From Earliella scabrosa (Eukaryota; Basidiomycota; Agaricomycetes; Polyporales; Polyporaceae): DNA of 64,000 bases. The notes beneath the pieces are model-generated. The model ran no database searches. It was not told the DNA's origin and worked only from the letters and a program-made list of their open reading frames with translations. This document shows positions 36,101 through 47,970 of the stretch, piece by piece. Both the position numbers and the translations under genes were made by a program. Numbering within the stretch: position 1 is the stretch's first letter; every line of letters begins with the position of its first letter. The stretch covers positions 744,001-808,000 of the forward strand of contig JABYQQ010000007.1 in the NCBI GenBank assembly GCA_022605405.1, in the 5' to 3' direction.

Positions 36101-38948
36101 CACGTCAAAGAGTTGATGAAGCCAAGTCGTCCCAGGAGCAGAGCCGCAGTAACAACCGCGTCCTTGACAGTCTAATACGCCTAAAGGACCAGGGCCGTAT
36201 CAGTGGATTCCATGTAAGCGGCATTGTCCATGCATGCTCGTGACCATACTCACAGCTGAGACTTGCCTAGGGCCGTCTGGGGAGCCTCGGTACCATCCCC
36301 GACAAATACGATGTTGCAATTACCACGGCCTGTAGTGGTCCTCTGAATAACATGGTCGTCGACACCGTCGAGCAAGGTCAGGCGTGCATCGAGTACCTCC
36401 GTAGCCAGCAAGTGGGCCGTGCGTCCTTCATGGTCCTCGAGAAGCTCAACGATCGTGGCATGGAGAGGATCTCGACGCCTGAGAACGTCCCGCGTCTCTT
36501 CGACCTCATCAAGCCCAAGGAGCCTCGCCTCGCACCTGCCTTCTACAAGGCAGTTGGTAATACGCTGGTAGCGGACACTCTGGAGCAGGCCAATCGCATT
36601 GCCTTCGGTGGTCAACGTCGCTGGCGCGTCGTCACGCTCGCTGGACAGTTAATCGACTCATCCGGTACTATGTCCGGCGGTGGTACCACTGTTCAACGCG
36701 GCGGGATGAGCTCGAAGTTGCAGTCGGATTCTGTCCCGGCGGATACCCTCCGCAGGTACCAGCAAGAGAGCGAGACCGATGCCCGAGCTCTCGAGGAAGC
36801 GCAGCAACAGTTCAGGGAACTCGAAGCGAGGTTGGACTCCCTGAAGCAGTCCAACCCACAAGTTGAGCTCGCTATCGACAAGGTGGACCTCGACATCAAG
36901 AATTGCGAGAAGCGCATCGCAGACAGCGAGAAGATCGTCCGAGACCTAAAGTACGTCCTTTCGACTCACGGACCGTTGCACTGTTCTTCTCACGCTTTCT
37001 ATGTCTAGATCGCAGAGCAAGCCTGACGCCGGGGATGTTGCACGCATCGCGAAACTTGACAAAGACATCAAGGCCGCCACCGCCCAGTTGGAGCAGCTGC
37101 AGCAACAGACCAACGCGATCAAAGCCGAGATCGAAGCGCTGGAGAAGAAGATCCTCGAGATAGGTGGTGCGCGCCTCTTGTCGCAGAAGTCCAAGGTCGA
37201 CGGTATCCGGTTGCACATCAACCTGGCCAACGACGAGTTAACCAAGGCTGAGGTTGCTAAGGCCAAGGCTGAGAAGGACCTTATCAAACACGAGGGCAAC
37301 ATTGAATCCAACAAGAAGGAACTCGAGGATGTCCAGGGTCAGATCGCGGAGCTCGAGGAGCAACTCGTAGAGATCAACGGCTATATGGAGGAGGTCAAGA
37401 ATAAGGTCGACGCCGCCCAGGCAGCCGCCGAGAAGTCGTCGGAGGACCTAGAGCGGTTGAAGGCTGAACTCGACGAGAAGACTGAGGAAGTTCAGGCCTT
37501 CAAGAAGAGGGAGGCGAGTCTGCAGTACTCCCTCTATCCATGACTTAGTTCTAACCACTTCTTAAATTGGAATCCTCCAGATGAAGATTCAGCAGCAACT
37601 GGATTCGGCGACCAATGATTACAAGACGAACAAGGACAACCTGGAACACTGGACCAGCGAGCACGACAAGTTGCAGCTTGAAGACGTAGAGTGCGTCCGA
37701 TGTTGTGCTTGGTTTCCCTCACTCACTAACGTCCTCGCAGTGACGAGGACGACGAGGACGAAGCCAACGCAGGGGCGAACGAGGGTGGTGAAGGTGGTGA
37801 AGGCGGTAGAGGCGAGGAAGGCGGGGATAACGACGGTCCCGTCAAGAAGGATCCTGACGCACGGCGGAAGTCCCGTGCCCGCACACCCTCACACGAATTG
37901 TACAGCTATTCTGAAGCAGAGCTCGCTTCTTTCAAGAAGCGTGAACTCCTCGCTGACGCCGAGTTGTTGGATGGTATGCGCTTCCCCGTCCTTTTATTCG
38001 TGCGCCAGACTGATGGTTCCCTGCAGAAAAGGTGAACAACGCCAAGCCCGATCTTTCGGTCCTCAAGGACTACCGCAAACGCGAGGAGGAATTCTTGAAG
38101 CGCGCCGCCGACCTTGACGAGATCACGAGGCAGCGCGACGAGAAGAAGGAAGAGTATGAGGCATTGAGGACGAAGCGACTCAACGAGTTCATGGCTGGCT
38201 ACCATACCATCTCGCTCAAGCTCAAAGAGATGTACCAGGTGCGTTGGTTCGGTTGCCTCCGTGTGGATTCTGTTCGACCGTCCACCTATTAGATGATCAC
38301 GCTCGGGGGTAATGCCGAGCTCGAGCTCGTTGACAGCATGGATCCCTTCTCCGAAGGCATCATCTTCAGTGTCATGCCACCGAAGAAGAGCTGGAAGAAC
38401 ATTTCCAACCTGTCTGGCGGTGAGAAGGTAGGACCGCTCTTCTGTCGGAGGTAATTCCCGCGCTCTGAACGACGTTTCCTAGACTTTGAGCTCTCTCGCG
38501 CTCGTCTTCGCTTTGCACGTGTACAAGGTATGATTCTTAGCTTTCGTGATGCTGCTTCAATGGTTGACGTCGTGCACAGCCCACTCCTCTGTACTTCATG
38601 GACGAGATCGACGCCGCGCTAGACTTCCGCAATGTCTCCATCGTCGCAAACTACATCAAGGACCGCACGAAGAATGCACAATTCATCATCATTTCCCTCC
38701 GGTACGTCCACGGAATCCAACTATGGTCCATTGTGACAAGACTAATGCGCTTCGGCTCAGTAACGACATGTTCGAGCTCAGCCACCGTCTCATCGGCATC
38801 TACAAGACTGCAAACGCGACTAGGAGCACGTTTCCGTCCCCTCACTCGTCTTTGCGACCGATGCTAATCTTCGGCTTCTCTAGGTATCTCCATCGATAAT
38901 CATGCTCTGAACACAATCCCGGTCAACAGAGTGTCTGTAGCGAGCTGA
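33182..38948 (+). CDS. SMC4: Condensin ATPase subunit SMC4, 19 exons
   Basis: Exons: 33182-34249, 34310-34501, 34549-34728, 34781-35116, 35176-35287, 35360-35466, 35524-35668, 35722-36005, 36055-36213, 36271-36950, 37009-37513, 37581-37690, 37741-37973, 38027-38238, 38293-38427, 38483-38527, 38580-38701, 38761-38825 and 38884-38948. They close in frame at 1584 codons. About 345 Lys/Glu/Ser-rich residues precede the ATPase head. Walker A is GPNGSGKSNT (about 363), followed by coiled coil, the hinge (GRLGSLGTIPDKYDVAITTA) and a second coiled coil with an acidic Gly-rich insert. The signature LSGGEK (1481-1486) and Walker B LYFMDEIDAAL come last. The tail reads ATRSISIDNHALNTIPV. SMC4 pairs with SMC2 in condensin to compact mitotic chromosomes. 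Introns after 35668, 37513 and 38825 need GC donors; the one after 35287 is ambiguous. Confidence 0.93.
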
Positions 38949-39222
38949 TTGAGATTCTGGGGTGTACAGTACTATGGTGTACATCGTGGTCGATTGTCTT
39001 GTTGTATCAAGTAAAGTATCATGCCGTACAATATCTAGTCTTCTTGTGTTCTTGCCCACTCGTTCCTCCTGATTCACATCATCTCGATCGGGTCAAACCA
39101 CACTGTTCAGGAATCGCGATCCCCAGGGCTGCCGTTGCAGACCGTTGTCGGCGGCATAGCGGAAGCCGTGATCAATAGTCCGTCTTCAATTGAACCGTTC
39201 ATGTCCGTCGGCGCGTACCGTC

Positions 39223-40272
39223 TTACGCATCTCTACTGCCTTCCCCAAACAGCTCGTTGTACTTCTGCACGTTCTGTTCCGTCGTCCCAGACCAGTCCGT
39301 GCCCTCCATCATGCATGCACGCCAAGAGAACATTTGGTGCGTCGCCGCCAGGATCTTCGCAACGTCCGCCTGGTCGATGTAAGCCAGCTGCGAGGGCTGC
39401 TCCCCGGAACGCTCCTGAGAGTCCGTCTGAGTAGCAGGGCTGTCACCAGCGGGCCCCAGGCCAGCTACAGGGTGCATGGGTGTCGCCGTAGGGTCGATTT
39501 GAGCTGGGCGACTAGACTTGTGCTTGTGCATGAGAGTACCATCGGCAGCGACGTAACCCTCTTTGAGGATCCAGTCTTGAAATTGGATAGGAGCTGGGAT
39601 ATCGAAGCGAGCGTCGACAAACGGATGGAAGGCCCTAGCACGAACTTCGTGTATGAGGAAGGCGGTCGGGAAGACGGCGTGACGATCGTCAGGAGACAGA
39701 GCAACGGCCTTTCCGTGGTACGATCGTAGCCATGGCGCACCACTGACGTTAATGAAGACGTACTTCTTATCCTGCGAGGATAGGGTCAGGCGACGAAGGA
39801 TCACCGAGCAGCAGCATTGACGGTACGAACGCTGGGAATATATCGGATGAAAAACCGGTAAGAGTCAAACATGACATGATGATTGGCACACATGGAGACG
39901 CCGTTGCGAGGTTCATGCTGGACGCTCTTCGCCTGTGGGGGTACGTAGCCTTTCTCCTTCAAGGACGTCCACTAAGTGGCATAGTAGGTAAATGTCTATC
40001 GCTCGTAATCAGCCGATGACGGCACATACGATTTGATATTCGACTTCTTCGATGATGTGGCAACGCTGTACTAGTAGCGCGTCCCGGGCACCGCAGACAA
40101 TGCAACGACGTCGATCGCACTGGAACTTGTCGCCGTCGAAGGTATCACGTTCGTCTATGCCCGTCTTGAAATCTGTGGTCCCCGAACGCTCAGACCAAAC
40201 ATCAACAGGGAGAACGAAGTCCGGAGGCGGCGGTGTGGGTAATGGGAGCGGGTAATGTGGGAGACTGAACAT
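39223..40272 (-). CDS. HNH-nuclease-like protein, three exons
   Basis: Exons 40272-40030, 39971-39831 and 39771-39223 give 310 codons in frame. Exon 1 has RRRCIVCGARD and, 12 residues on, QRCHII, where a Cys pair and a His fit the first half of an HNH (beta-beta-alpha metal) fold. Exon 2 has NGVSMCANHHVMFDS, giving the central Asn/His and further His. The C-terminal part (APWLRSYHGKAVAL and AFHPFVDARFDIP) resembles a conserved tail found in Agaricomycete HNH proteins, by recollection. HNH domains cut nucleic acids; the natural role of these fungal copies is not established. A Gln/Ser-rich low-complexity stretch lies near the end. The gene converges with SMC4, 274 bp apart. Confidence 0.78.
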
Positions 40273-40955
40273 GGTTGGTGCTAGTGGTTCGGAGGAGAGA
40301 ACTCCTGAGCCTTGACTCAGGAGTACTTGAGGTCAGGCGCCCGCCCTCGTGGCCGAGAATGCTTCGGTCTAGTATCGTAGCATGTGTCTGGTGTCCATGG
40401 GTAGAGAAATGCAACTCCGGCAGGTAGAAGTGGCATGCGACCCCACGCGTCCATGTCGCTCACTGCCAGTGGTCGCAATGGCTAAGATCACATAAGCCGC
40501 GCCCCTTCTGGGCGGTCTACAGGTAAGCCTCTGGCTGAAGACCGCAGTCCTGTCGCACTCGGATGGGGAAGGACAGTGCTGCTCACAGCACGATCAAGTT
40601 CGCCTCCAGCCGAGAAGTGGTGGCCGCCGCCGGTTTTCCTCATGTTTTTAGCGGGCTTCCCCGACAGCATCCCGGCTAATGGAAGTTTTGGAACAGGGTT
40701 AACGGGAGATACCGTCCGCATGCAATAGTTGATCAGCACGTTCAAATGTCAGCACTTCGATGCTGGGCTACATGCTAGAGTTCAGCCTCAAGGACTACGA
40801 ACCCCGTTCCAAGAGCAACCCTGGGGACATCTTTCTGGTATACTAGGAGCTCTGTAGAACATACCTCGAACGTTCGAAATAAAGCGCCTGCATGAACCCT
40901 TGTGATCACATTATATATCTTCTTGCCTACTCTCTCCTCCCGATTCCCAATCGCT
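40273..40955. other. Intergenic region
   Basis: About 680 bp between the HNH gene start and the kinase gene 3' end, both on the minus strand. Nothing recognisable was seen. Confidence 0.4.
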
Positions 40956-42516
40956 TCAGCCCGGACTGCTCAGGTATTGCGAGAGCACATCTGCGAGCCT
41001 CCGGCTTCCCCAGAGGTGCTTTCCAGGACCGTCGTCCGCGGGATAGCCGACAGGTAAGAGGAGTGGCAGGCCAGTGGCGAAGAGACCGTGTTTGAGCGCA
41101 AAGGCTGGCCGCAACCGCCGCTCGGGCGGGTACACGAGCAGCCTGCTGACAAGATCCAAGCACTGCGCATGCTCCGGTTGGGTGTCGGCCGGTGGCAGGT
41201 TGGGCAGCAGCGTGAGGAGATCGACCGGAGGGACCTGCACGAATGTGACCTTCTGCGCGTCCGGGAGCTCTTTGAACGCCTGCGCAACGAGATCAGCGTC
41301 CGGCTCGTTGAGGGCACTCGTAGAAAGACAGTCGCGACACTCACCGGCCAAGTCTCTTCTGTCGGTGTGCCGTGCACTCTGAATATGCTCCACGCCAGCC
41401 CGATCTGACCGCGGCTCGCGTCGTACAGCGACTCCCTCGTCCACTCCACGCCGTCCTGCGTGGGAGACAGGCCCCTGGGGACGACGAAGGGCGCTTTCGC
41501 GGGCGGCTCGCCCTCCTCGTCCCCGTCTTCGTCGTCTTCGTCTTGGTACCAGCCGTCGTCCTCGTCCTCGTACGACTTGCGCAGGCGCAGCGGCGTGAAG
41601 AACTCCGCCAGGACCGCGCCCATGCTCCACAGGTCTATCGCACACGCGTCGTAGTCGGTCGTACCGAACAGCAGCTCCGGGGCGCGGTACGGTCTGCGAA
41701 GGCGGCGAGAGGGATATGTCCTGGTGGTCAGCATGGCGGGTCTAGGGTGCACGGACGAGGGACGCACCCTGTGGCGACGTCGAAGCACATGCGTCCCCGG
41801 GGCTCTGGCCAGAGGTCGCGCTCATCCTGCTGCTCGGACCAGGACACGCCAAAGTCGACGAGTTTGATGCACCCGTCTTGGGTCAGCAGGAGATTACGCG
41901 GCTTGACGTCCCTGTGGGCGATCCCGCGTGCGTGGATGTACGCGAGCGCGGAGAGGATCTGGTATGCGAGGGACTTGACGACGACTAGGAAGGCGGTCGA
42001 GTCGACTTCGTGGTCTGGAGAGCCGGGGAACGCATGAGGCGAGAGGCGGGGGCTGGCGAGCACGTCTGAGAGGTGGTAGGGTACGAAGGGCATCCAGTAG
42101 TGGAGGGTGCTTGTAGGCGACTCATACGACTGCCCGAGCACTTCGATGATCTGTCAGAACATCAGCCGCACCCTGGGTGAGTCGTCGGACAGCGCTCACA
42201 TTGGGATGCGATAGGCCCGACAGGATGCGCAGCTCCTTTCCGATGTCGTGCGGTTGCATCGAGAACCGAGGGTTCACAGACCCGCTCTTGACAGCGACCG
42301 CAGAGCCATGCGGGTCGTCGCGGAACCGCGCGCGGGTCACATACGCTGCTGCAGTCTCCGCAATGGTCTCCCAGGTGTCCTGCGCGGCCTATCCAGTCTC
42401 TCAGACGATCCACCGAGGACACAAGCAGCACTCACAACGTCGAAAATCTCCTGCAATGCCGGCCACCGGTCTTCGTCCCCGAAGTCGATATCCACGAGGG
42501 CGAGATCACCGGGCAT
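40956..42516 (-). CDS. CDK-family protein kinase, CAK1-like, five exons
   Basis: Exons 42516-42436, 42379-42200, 42150-41768, 41693-41345 and 41279-40956 give 438 codons in frame. Kinase landmarks are the ATP-anchoring Lys in VAVKSGS, Glu in GKELRIL, the catalytic loop HRDVKPRN (166-173), VDFGVSW (DFG 186-188) and [16 protein letters not shown] features include GTPTEETWP and a region rich in Asp/Glu inserted after the APE helix. The usual glycine-rich loop is not visible; the N lobe reads [15 protein letters not shown] instead. CDK-activating kinase Cak1 of budding yeast also lacks that loop, which is why CAK1-like is preferred over a canonical CDK. The start chosen is [15 protein letters not shown]; an ATG a little upstream is in another frame. 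Confidence 0.82.
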
Positions 42517-42758
42517 TTCGCGTCGAACAACAGCGTCCTGGTGTGGGGGGGCCTGGGATATGTTTGCTGGACGGAGTGTGAATGTGGCATGGTAGGTATG
42601 CAGCGCGAGCTAAGGCTAAGAGGTCTTCGCGATCATGCGTATGCGTCGCGCTCTCTTCGTCCACCCATTCCGGGCGCCCGGGCCGAATGTTTGAACCCTT
42701 TTCGTCACCACTCAGCTCGCTTCAAACTGCACCGTCATGGTGACGAATTCGGTAGCAG

Positions 42759-44726
42759 ATGACGACTGTGGCTCAGGCTCTCGTCTTCTCTTCTTCACCT
42801 CCAGACAAGCGGCATGCTAACTCGAAACTGCCATCTCTACGCATCCATGCACACACTAGCTATCGCCATTGCGCTACAGCAGCCACCCCGTCCCACGGAG
42901 ATGTCAGTTTCGACGTGCCAGCAATATTCGACGACGAGCGGGACTCGGTCGTCGACGCAGCCGAAGCAAATCACGAAGGGGACGCGTCTGACGCGTAGCT
43001 TACGCGACAGGTGTATGTGGTTTGTGGACAACATCGTGACGACACATCCAGTAAGTTGTTTTCTACGCGTTTGTCCTATGCAACCGGTTGCACGCCGTGT
43101 TTTATCCCCGTTCTCAGAACGTCCGCATACATCGCGAGTCCTATCACGCCCGTAATCGCCTTCGGAAGGGGCACAGATCACCTTCATCATCATTGGAACC
43201 CTGTGCGGGCACTGGCAAGGTGCGGACTCGCATGCGAAGTAGACCACTAGCATATCAACATTCTGCTCTCGCAAAGGTGGACGCATCCGCAGACTCGGTG
43301 TTGACGTTGGAGCCAAATGCTCAGGACACGCATGTCCTTCCCTCAAGAGCCCTTAGGTCCTCGAAGCTGCTAAAGGTACAGTCGCATACGTCAACTTGCA
43401 TCTACAACAGCTGATGAGAATGTTTCAGAGGAGGACCCGCAAACGCGAGAAGGTGTACACGCTCGTGTGATGAAACGTGCACTGGTTCTGACAGTTTCGT
43501 ACAGGCACACGAAGAACAGGCAGGCTCAGATTCCGAGTGCGAGGACTTTGGTCGGGTACGTACGATCCTTCCATGCCCCGATCCATACATAGCTGAGGGC
43601 GCCTTCAAGCCGCGTTCAATTGCGAACGGGGAGTCGACGCCGAGTGGCTTCACGCAATACTACTCCGCCACGTCTCATCTCTCAGACCTCAATGATACGG
43701 GTGCATCCCCGTCCCTCTCGATCGTTGTCGAAGACTCCAGTATCATGTTCACGAGCATCTACGAAGTGAGTGACTTCTTGCTTCTTGCTTCGATAGCATG
43801 ACTGAGTGAATGTTCAGGAGCAAGAACCCTCAACATCCGAGACCGTCAATACGCTTGGCCACTCGGAGATCTCTTGTACTAGCCACCTTGGAGCTCCTGG
43901 ACTGCAGGTGCCTCGTACCCCCGATCCGCGTTCAGCGGCGGCACCGTCAATCGTGCTCACAATGCCGACACCTCGAATCTCGCAGTCTCCCATCTTTCAA
44001 CCTCGCTCTCCGATCACCCTGGCCAAGTACGTCCAGGCGACTTCACCAACGCCGTCGGTGATCAGCACTGGGTCTCTGTCGCCTGTTCCATCGCTTCCCG
44101 CGTGTGACCGATGCTGCCTGGCTCGACTGGAGGAAGGGCTAATCTGCCGTACTTGCGAGCGTCAATGGCTCGCCTGCAAAATGTGGTACCAGGCGAACGA
44201 TGGCGGGCGGCGGCGCTGGCTTACGGAGCCCCTCATCAGACCTGCCGAAAGCAACGCCAGTCTGCGTGCGGTCATGGGCGTCCTCGGTGTCTCGGGCAAC
44301 AGTGGATCCGTGGGTCTGGGTATCGAGGCGTCCTTGCGGCTGAAGAAGGAGCTCCCATTCAAAGTGATACCGACCCCCGCTGCTACCGACCGTCCTGGCG
44401 GCTACACCTCCGGCGCGACACGATGGCGGCAATTACGCAGGCACTCGCTAGAAGCGACAAGAAGGACCCGGGAAGCAGTCCGCTCTATATTCTTGCTGTC
44501 GCTCATGGCTCTCTCGTCTGGTTCTTCGGCCTCATCTCCGTCCAACGACCTTCCTGATATATCGCCAGCTACGTCTTATGACTCTGGAGCGACCTCATCA
44601 TGGACGGCTCGTATCGCTCCGCATCGACGGCCGCACTCGTTCCCTGCAGCCCCATCCTATGGATCGTCACTCTCTGGTATGGTATGCATCACATCCAGCT
44701 CGCGCTTCGTCGAGCATCTCGTCTAG
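42759..44726 (+). CDS. Conserved Cys-rich protein, multi-exon, 5' part unsolved
   Basis: The 3' exon, opening after an acceptor near 43818 and ending at 44726, is secure. It has CDRCCLARLEEGLICRTCERQ followed by WLACKMWYQANDG and RRRWLTEPLI. The CxxC pairs suggest a small zinc-binding unit. The exon before it (about 43589-43765, containing SIANGESTPSGFTQYYSATS) joins in phase. Upstream, acidic pieces at 42759-42998 (FDVPAIFDDERDSVVDAAEA), about 43276-43375 and about 43427-43548 look coding, but their joins are uncertain. One junction needs the weak donor TTTG/gtcggg. A late hydrophobic stretch, SIFLLSLMALSSG, is too short for a confident membrane span. Function unknown. Confidence 0.55.
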
Positions 44727-45458
44727 CGTCTCGGGGCAGGATGCAATACGGACGTCGGACGGCCAACGCGTCTCATAACGGAGGCTGGGCGGACCGACGG
44801 ACTGGGCTCCCGCTCTTCTGGACGATCATGCCCGGGCGCGCGGTGGAATGGGGAGGGTGTATTTCTTTTCCTGTACTTTTGTCGACCGTGCAACGAGTCA
44901 TAGATGTGTCGATCGGCGCGTTTCATGCAGCGTGCGGGCGGCGCTTGGGCGAGAAATGCAGGCGGAGTGCTTCATGCGAGCGTGCGTCTGCCACAGCTTG
45001 GCACGGTGGCCGAGATGGGCGCTTCCAGAACGCCGGCTACCAAAGGCTACGCGAACCGGGTCGCGTGTTGCCGCGAGCGCGAGATGCCCTCTTTGGGCTC
45101 GGGGCGTCGTGGGACGGGCGGGCGGAGTGCTCGCGTTGTTCTTGACCACGACGACTGTGCTCGCGCGCGCACGCCCACGGAGGCCCGCGATGGGGCCGTG
45201 CGGTGAGAACGGAGGCGGCAGGCCGCATATGACTGCACCGTCGGAGCGGATCGGCAAGGCGCGCGGCGCTCGAGTTACCAAAAGGACGAGTACCACTTCG
45301 CCGTTCCCTGCAGGACAGTGCCAGACGCAGCCCGAGTCCGTCCCCCATCCGCTCCGCTGGTTTCGCCCTCCAGACTCGCCAGCGCGCACCCCAGCCCATG
45401 TCTTTCCCTCTGACCACCACCTCCTCCCCCTCTCCCTCTGCCCCCCGCCGGCCGCACG
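44727..45458. other. Promoter region of the NRAMP gene
   Basis: This gap of about 730 bp precedes the NRAMP start. The last 100 bases are strongly CT-rich, as is usual before basidiomycete start codons. No other gene or motif was identified. Confidence 0.45.
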
Positions 45459-47693
45459 ATGAGCGTCGAGCGCGCAGATCCCCAGGACGTCATTCCTCCG
45501 CCGCACCAGCCACCGACAGCTAGTCCTCGCGGATGGCTCAGCAGGGCCAGGGACTATGCATGGGTCGTCGTGCGCCACACGACGAAGCACACGGGCGTGG
45601 GCCTCGTCTGCGCCGTCGCATACTTTGACCCGTAAGTCGTCCGAACCGTCTCGCACCAGCTCGGAGCTCACACCTCCCCCCGCGCCGCAGAGGCAACTGG
45701 GGCGTCGACCTCCAGGCAGGCTCGGAGTTCGGCTACAAGCTCCTCTTCGTCGTCCTCCTCGCGGGAATATTCGCCATCTTCATGCAGGTACGTGCTCTCA
45801 CGAGTCCAGGCCCGCCAACCCCCGCACGTCGCTGACGACTTTGGCACAATAGACGCAGGCTTCGCGTCTTGGATGCGTGACGGGGCTCGGTGAGTGGCTC
45901 ACTTCCCCCTTCAGCTGCGTACCGTGCAGTTCACTGATGACGTCGCAGATCTTGCGTCGCACTGTCGCGTGCTGTTGCACGACCGCCCGAGGCACAAGAT
46001 GTTCTGGCGCTGGCTGGTCCTCTACCCCCTGTATGCCCTCGCCGAGATCGCCATTATCAGTACCGACCTCGCCGAGCTCCTGGGTTCGGCCATTGCGCTC
46101 TGCATGCTGTTCCCGACACTCCCGCTCTGGGCGGGCGTCCTCCTGACGGCCGCCGACGTCTTGTTGCTCCTGGCGTTCCGGGACCCGATTCGGGGCCAAC
46201 CGGTCAGGCTCTTCGAGCTCTTCATCGCTATTCTTGTACGTGTTCGACCGCATGGTTCGGTTTGACCGATGTGCATAATGGGCTTACGCGGATTGTTTCC
46301 GATGCGCTGCAGGTATTCATAGTCCTGATCTGCATGGCCATCATCATCTCCAAGGCCAGCGTGAATTGGGGAGACGCCTTCGAGGGTTACATTCCGTCGA
46401 ACACGATCTTCAAATCGGGCGCGCTATACATATGTGAGTTGACATTTGACTTGTATGGGGTGCGACATTCAAACGCGTCCATGTGCAGCGATCGGTATCA
46501 TAGGAGCCACCGTCATGCCTCATAGTCTATTCTTGGGCTCCGCGCTGGCCACTCAAGATAGGCTGTCGCAAAAGCAGCCCGCAGTCAAGGAGGCTATCCT
46601 CTCGACGGTGGACTCGACGGTCTCGTCTGTCTCGGAGTCGACAATATCCACGCCCGCCGCTGAGAAACGGGGTCCGAGGTCGCCGCTGCAGTATGCCACA
46701 ACCTGGGCTCGGCGGCACTTCCGTGTCGTCCCGGCCAGCGACCTTCCCAGCGAGCCGAAGAGCCATGCCGAGCGCGAGAACCGGCCGTACGACGTCGTCC
46801 GCGCTCACCTGTACCACGGCATCGTCGACATGGTCATCAGCCTGCTCGGGCTCGCGGTCGTCATCAACTCAATGTACGTTATTCTTGCACCACAAATGCG
46901 CCGAGCTCCATTGGCTGACCGTTTGCTCTCCCAGGATCTTGATACTGTCAGCTGCCGTCTTTTTCGAGCGCGACACCGGGTCCGAGGACCCGGCGGACCT
47001 CTTTGACGCTTACGACCTGCTCAGGGAGACCGTTGGAAAACGTGCGTGTGCTCCTCTGATGCTTTGTGTGCCTCGTCTTGGCACTGACCTCTCTCTCTCT
47101 CACCTACTGCAGCCGCCGCAATCCTGTTCGCACTCGCGCTCCTGGCCTCGGGTCAGAGCTCGTCGATAATCGCCACGCTCGCAGGGCAGATTGTCTCCGA
47201 GGGCTTCATCCGCTGGCGGCTTTCGGTGAGTCGCACGCCCCTCCCCTTCCCTCCCCCTCCGAGCCCGCCGCGTTCGTTCTCACCGTTTTCGATTTGCGAT
47301 TTGTGACAGCCCGTCATGCGGCGCCTGCTCACCCGCTGCCTGGGGCTCGTCCCCGCCCTCGTGGTCGCTGCGGCCGTGGGTCGCGCTGGGATCGACGCGC
47401 TCCTCGTCGCCTCGCAGGTCACGCTCTCCATCGTCCTCCCGTTTATCGTCTTCCCGCTCCTGCTGCTGACGTCGTCAAAGACGGTCATGAGCGTGAAGAA
47501 GCCGCTGGAGCGCTCGTCCGCACAAGGGTCCGCCTCAGAAGGCGGGGACGCGGGGGCGACTGAAGCGCAGGTGGAGATGGTCGACTACTCGAACGGCAAG
47601 ATCGCGATGGCCTTTGGGTGGCTTATTTGGCTCGTCATCGTGATGGCGAACGTGTACGCGATTGTCGGGCTCGCGATGGGCCAGGAAGGCTGA
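45459..47693 (+). CDS. NRAMP-family divalent metal transporter (SMF-like), nine exons
   Basis: Exons 45459-45631, 45691-45787, 45853-45889, 45949-46235, 46313-46433, 46489-46873, 46935-47041, 47113-47225 and 47310-47693 give 567 codons in frame. The metal-binding motifs are present: DPGN at residues 57-60 (codon split by intron 1) and GATVMPHSLF at about 245-254. Several hydrophobic spans follow (for example AAILFALALLASGQSSS and VIMANVYAIVGLAM). A large hydrophilic loop with Ser/Thr clusters lies after the MPH helix. NRAMP proteins move Mn2+, Fe2+ and related ions with protons, in the plasma membrane or endosomes; the exact metal and membrane cannot be told. Exon 3 could start at the later cag, which would drop two residues in frame. 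Confidence 0.93.
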
Positions 47694-47970
47694 ACGTTGC
47701 TGCCACTGGCATGATTGCCCCGCCGCACTCTGTCTGTATAGCTCACGCGAATCTGTAGCATAAACTTAGCTTTGTCGATATGCTTTGTCGTTCTTGGACT
47801 CTCCCTCGATCTGTCTTGATATGTATTTCCCCTTGGCTCTCGTGCAAGGCAAAGCAGTAGCAATACATATAGATTCGCTAGTCGTGCAGATGAGGTGCAG
47901 GATGATGATGTCCGATGCGTGTGCGATACAATGCGAGGATGTATGATGCTCAGAAAGGTGGTGTTGCAAC

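Noticed and set aside
38826..38883. SMC4 ending in a short tail through a GT donor at 38828
   Set aside because: That frame gives RSTYLHR and stop, and loses the conserved tail SIDNHAL, which the GC donor restores.
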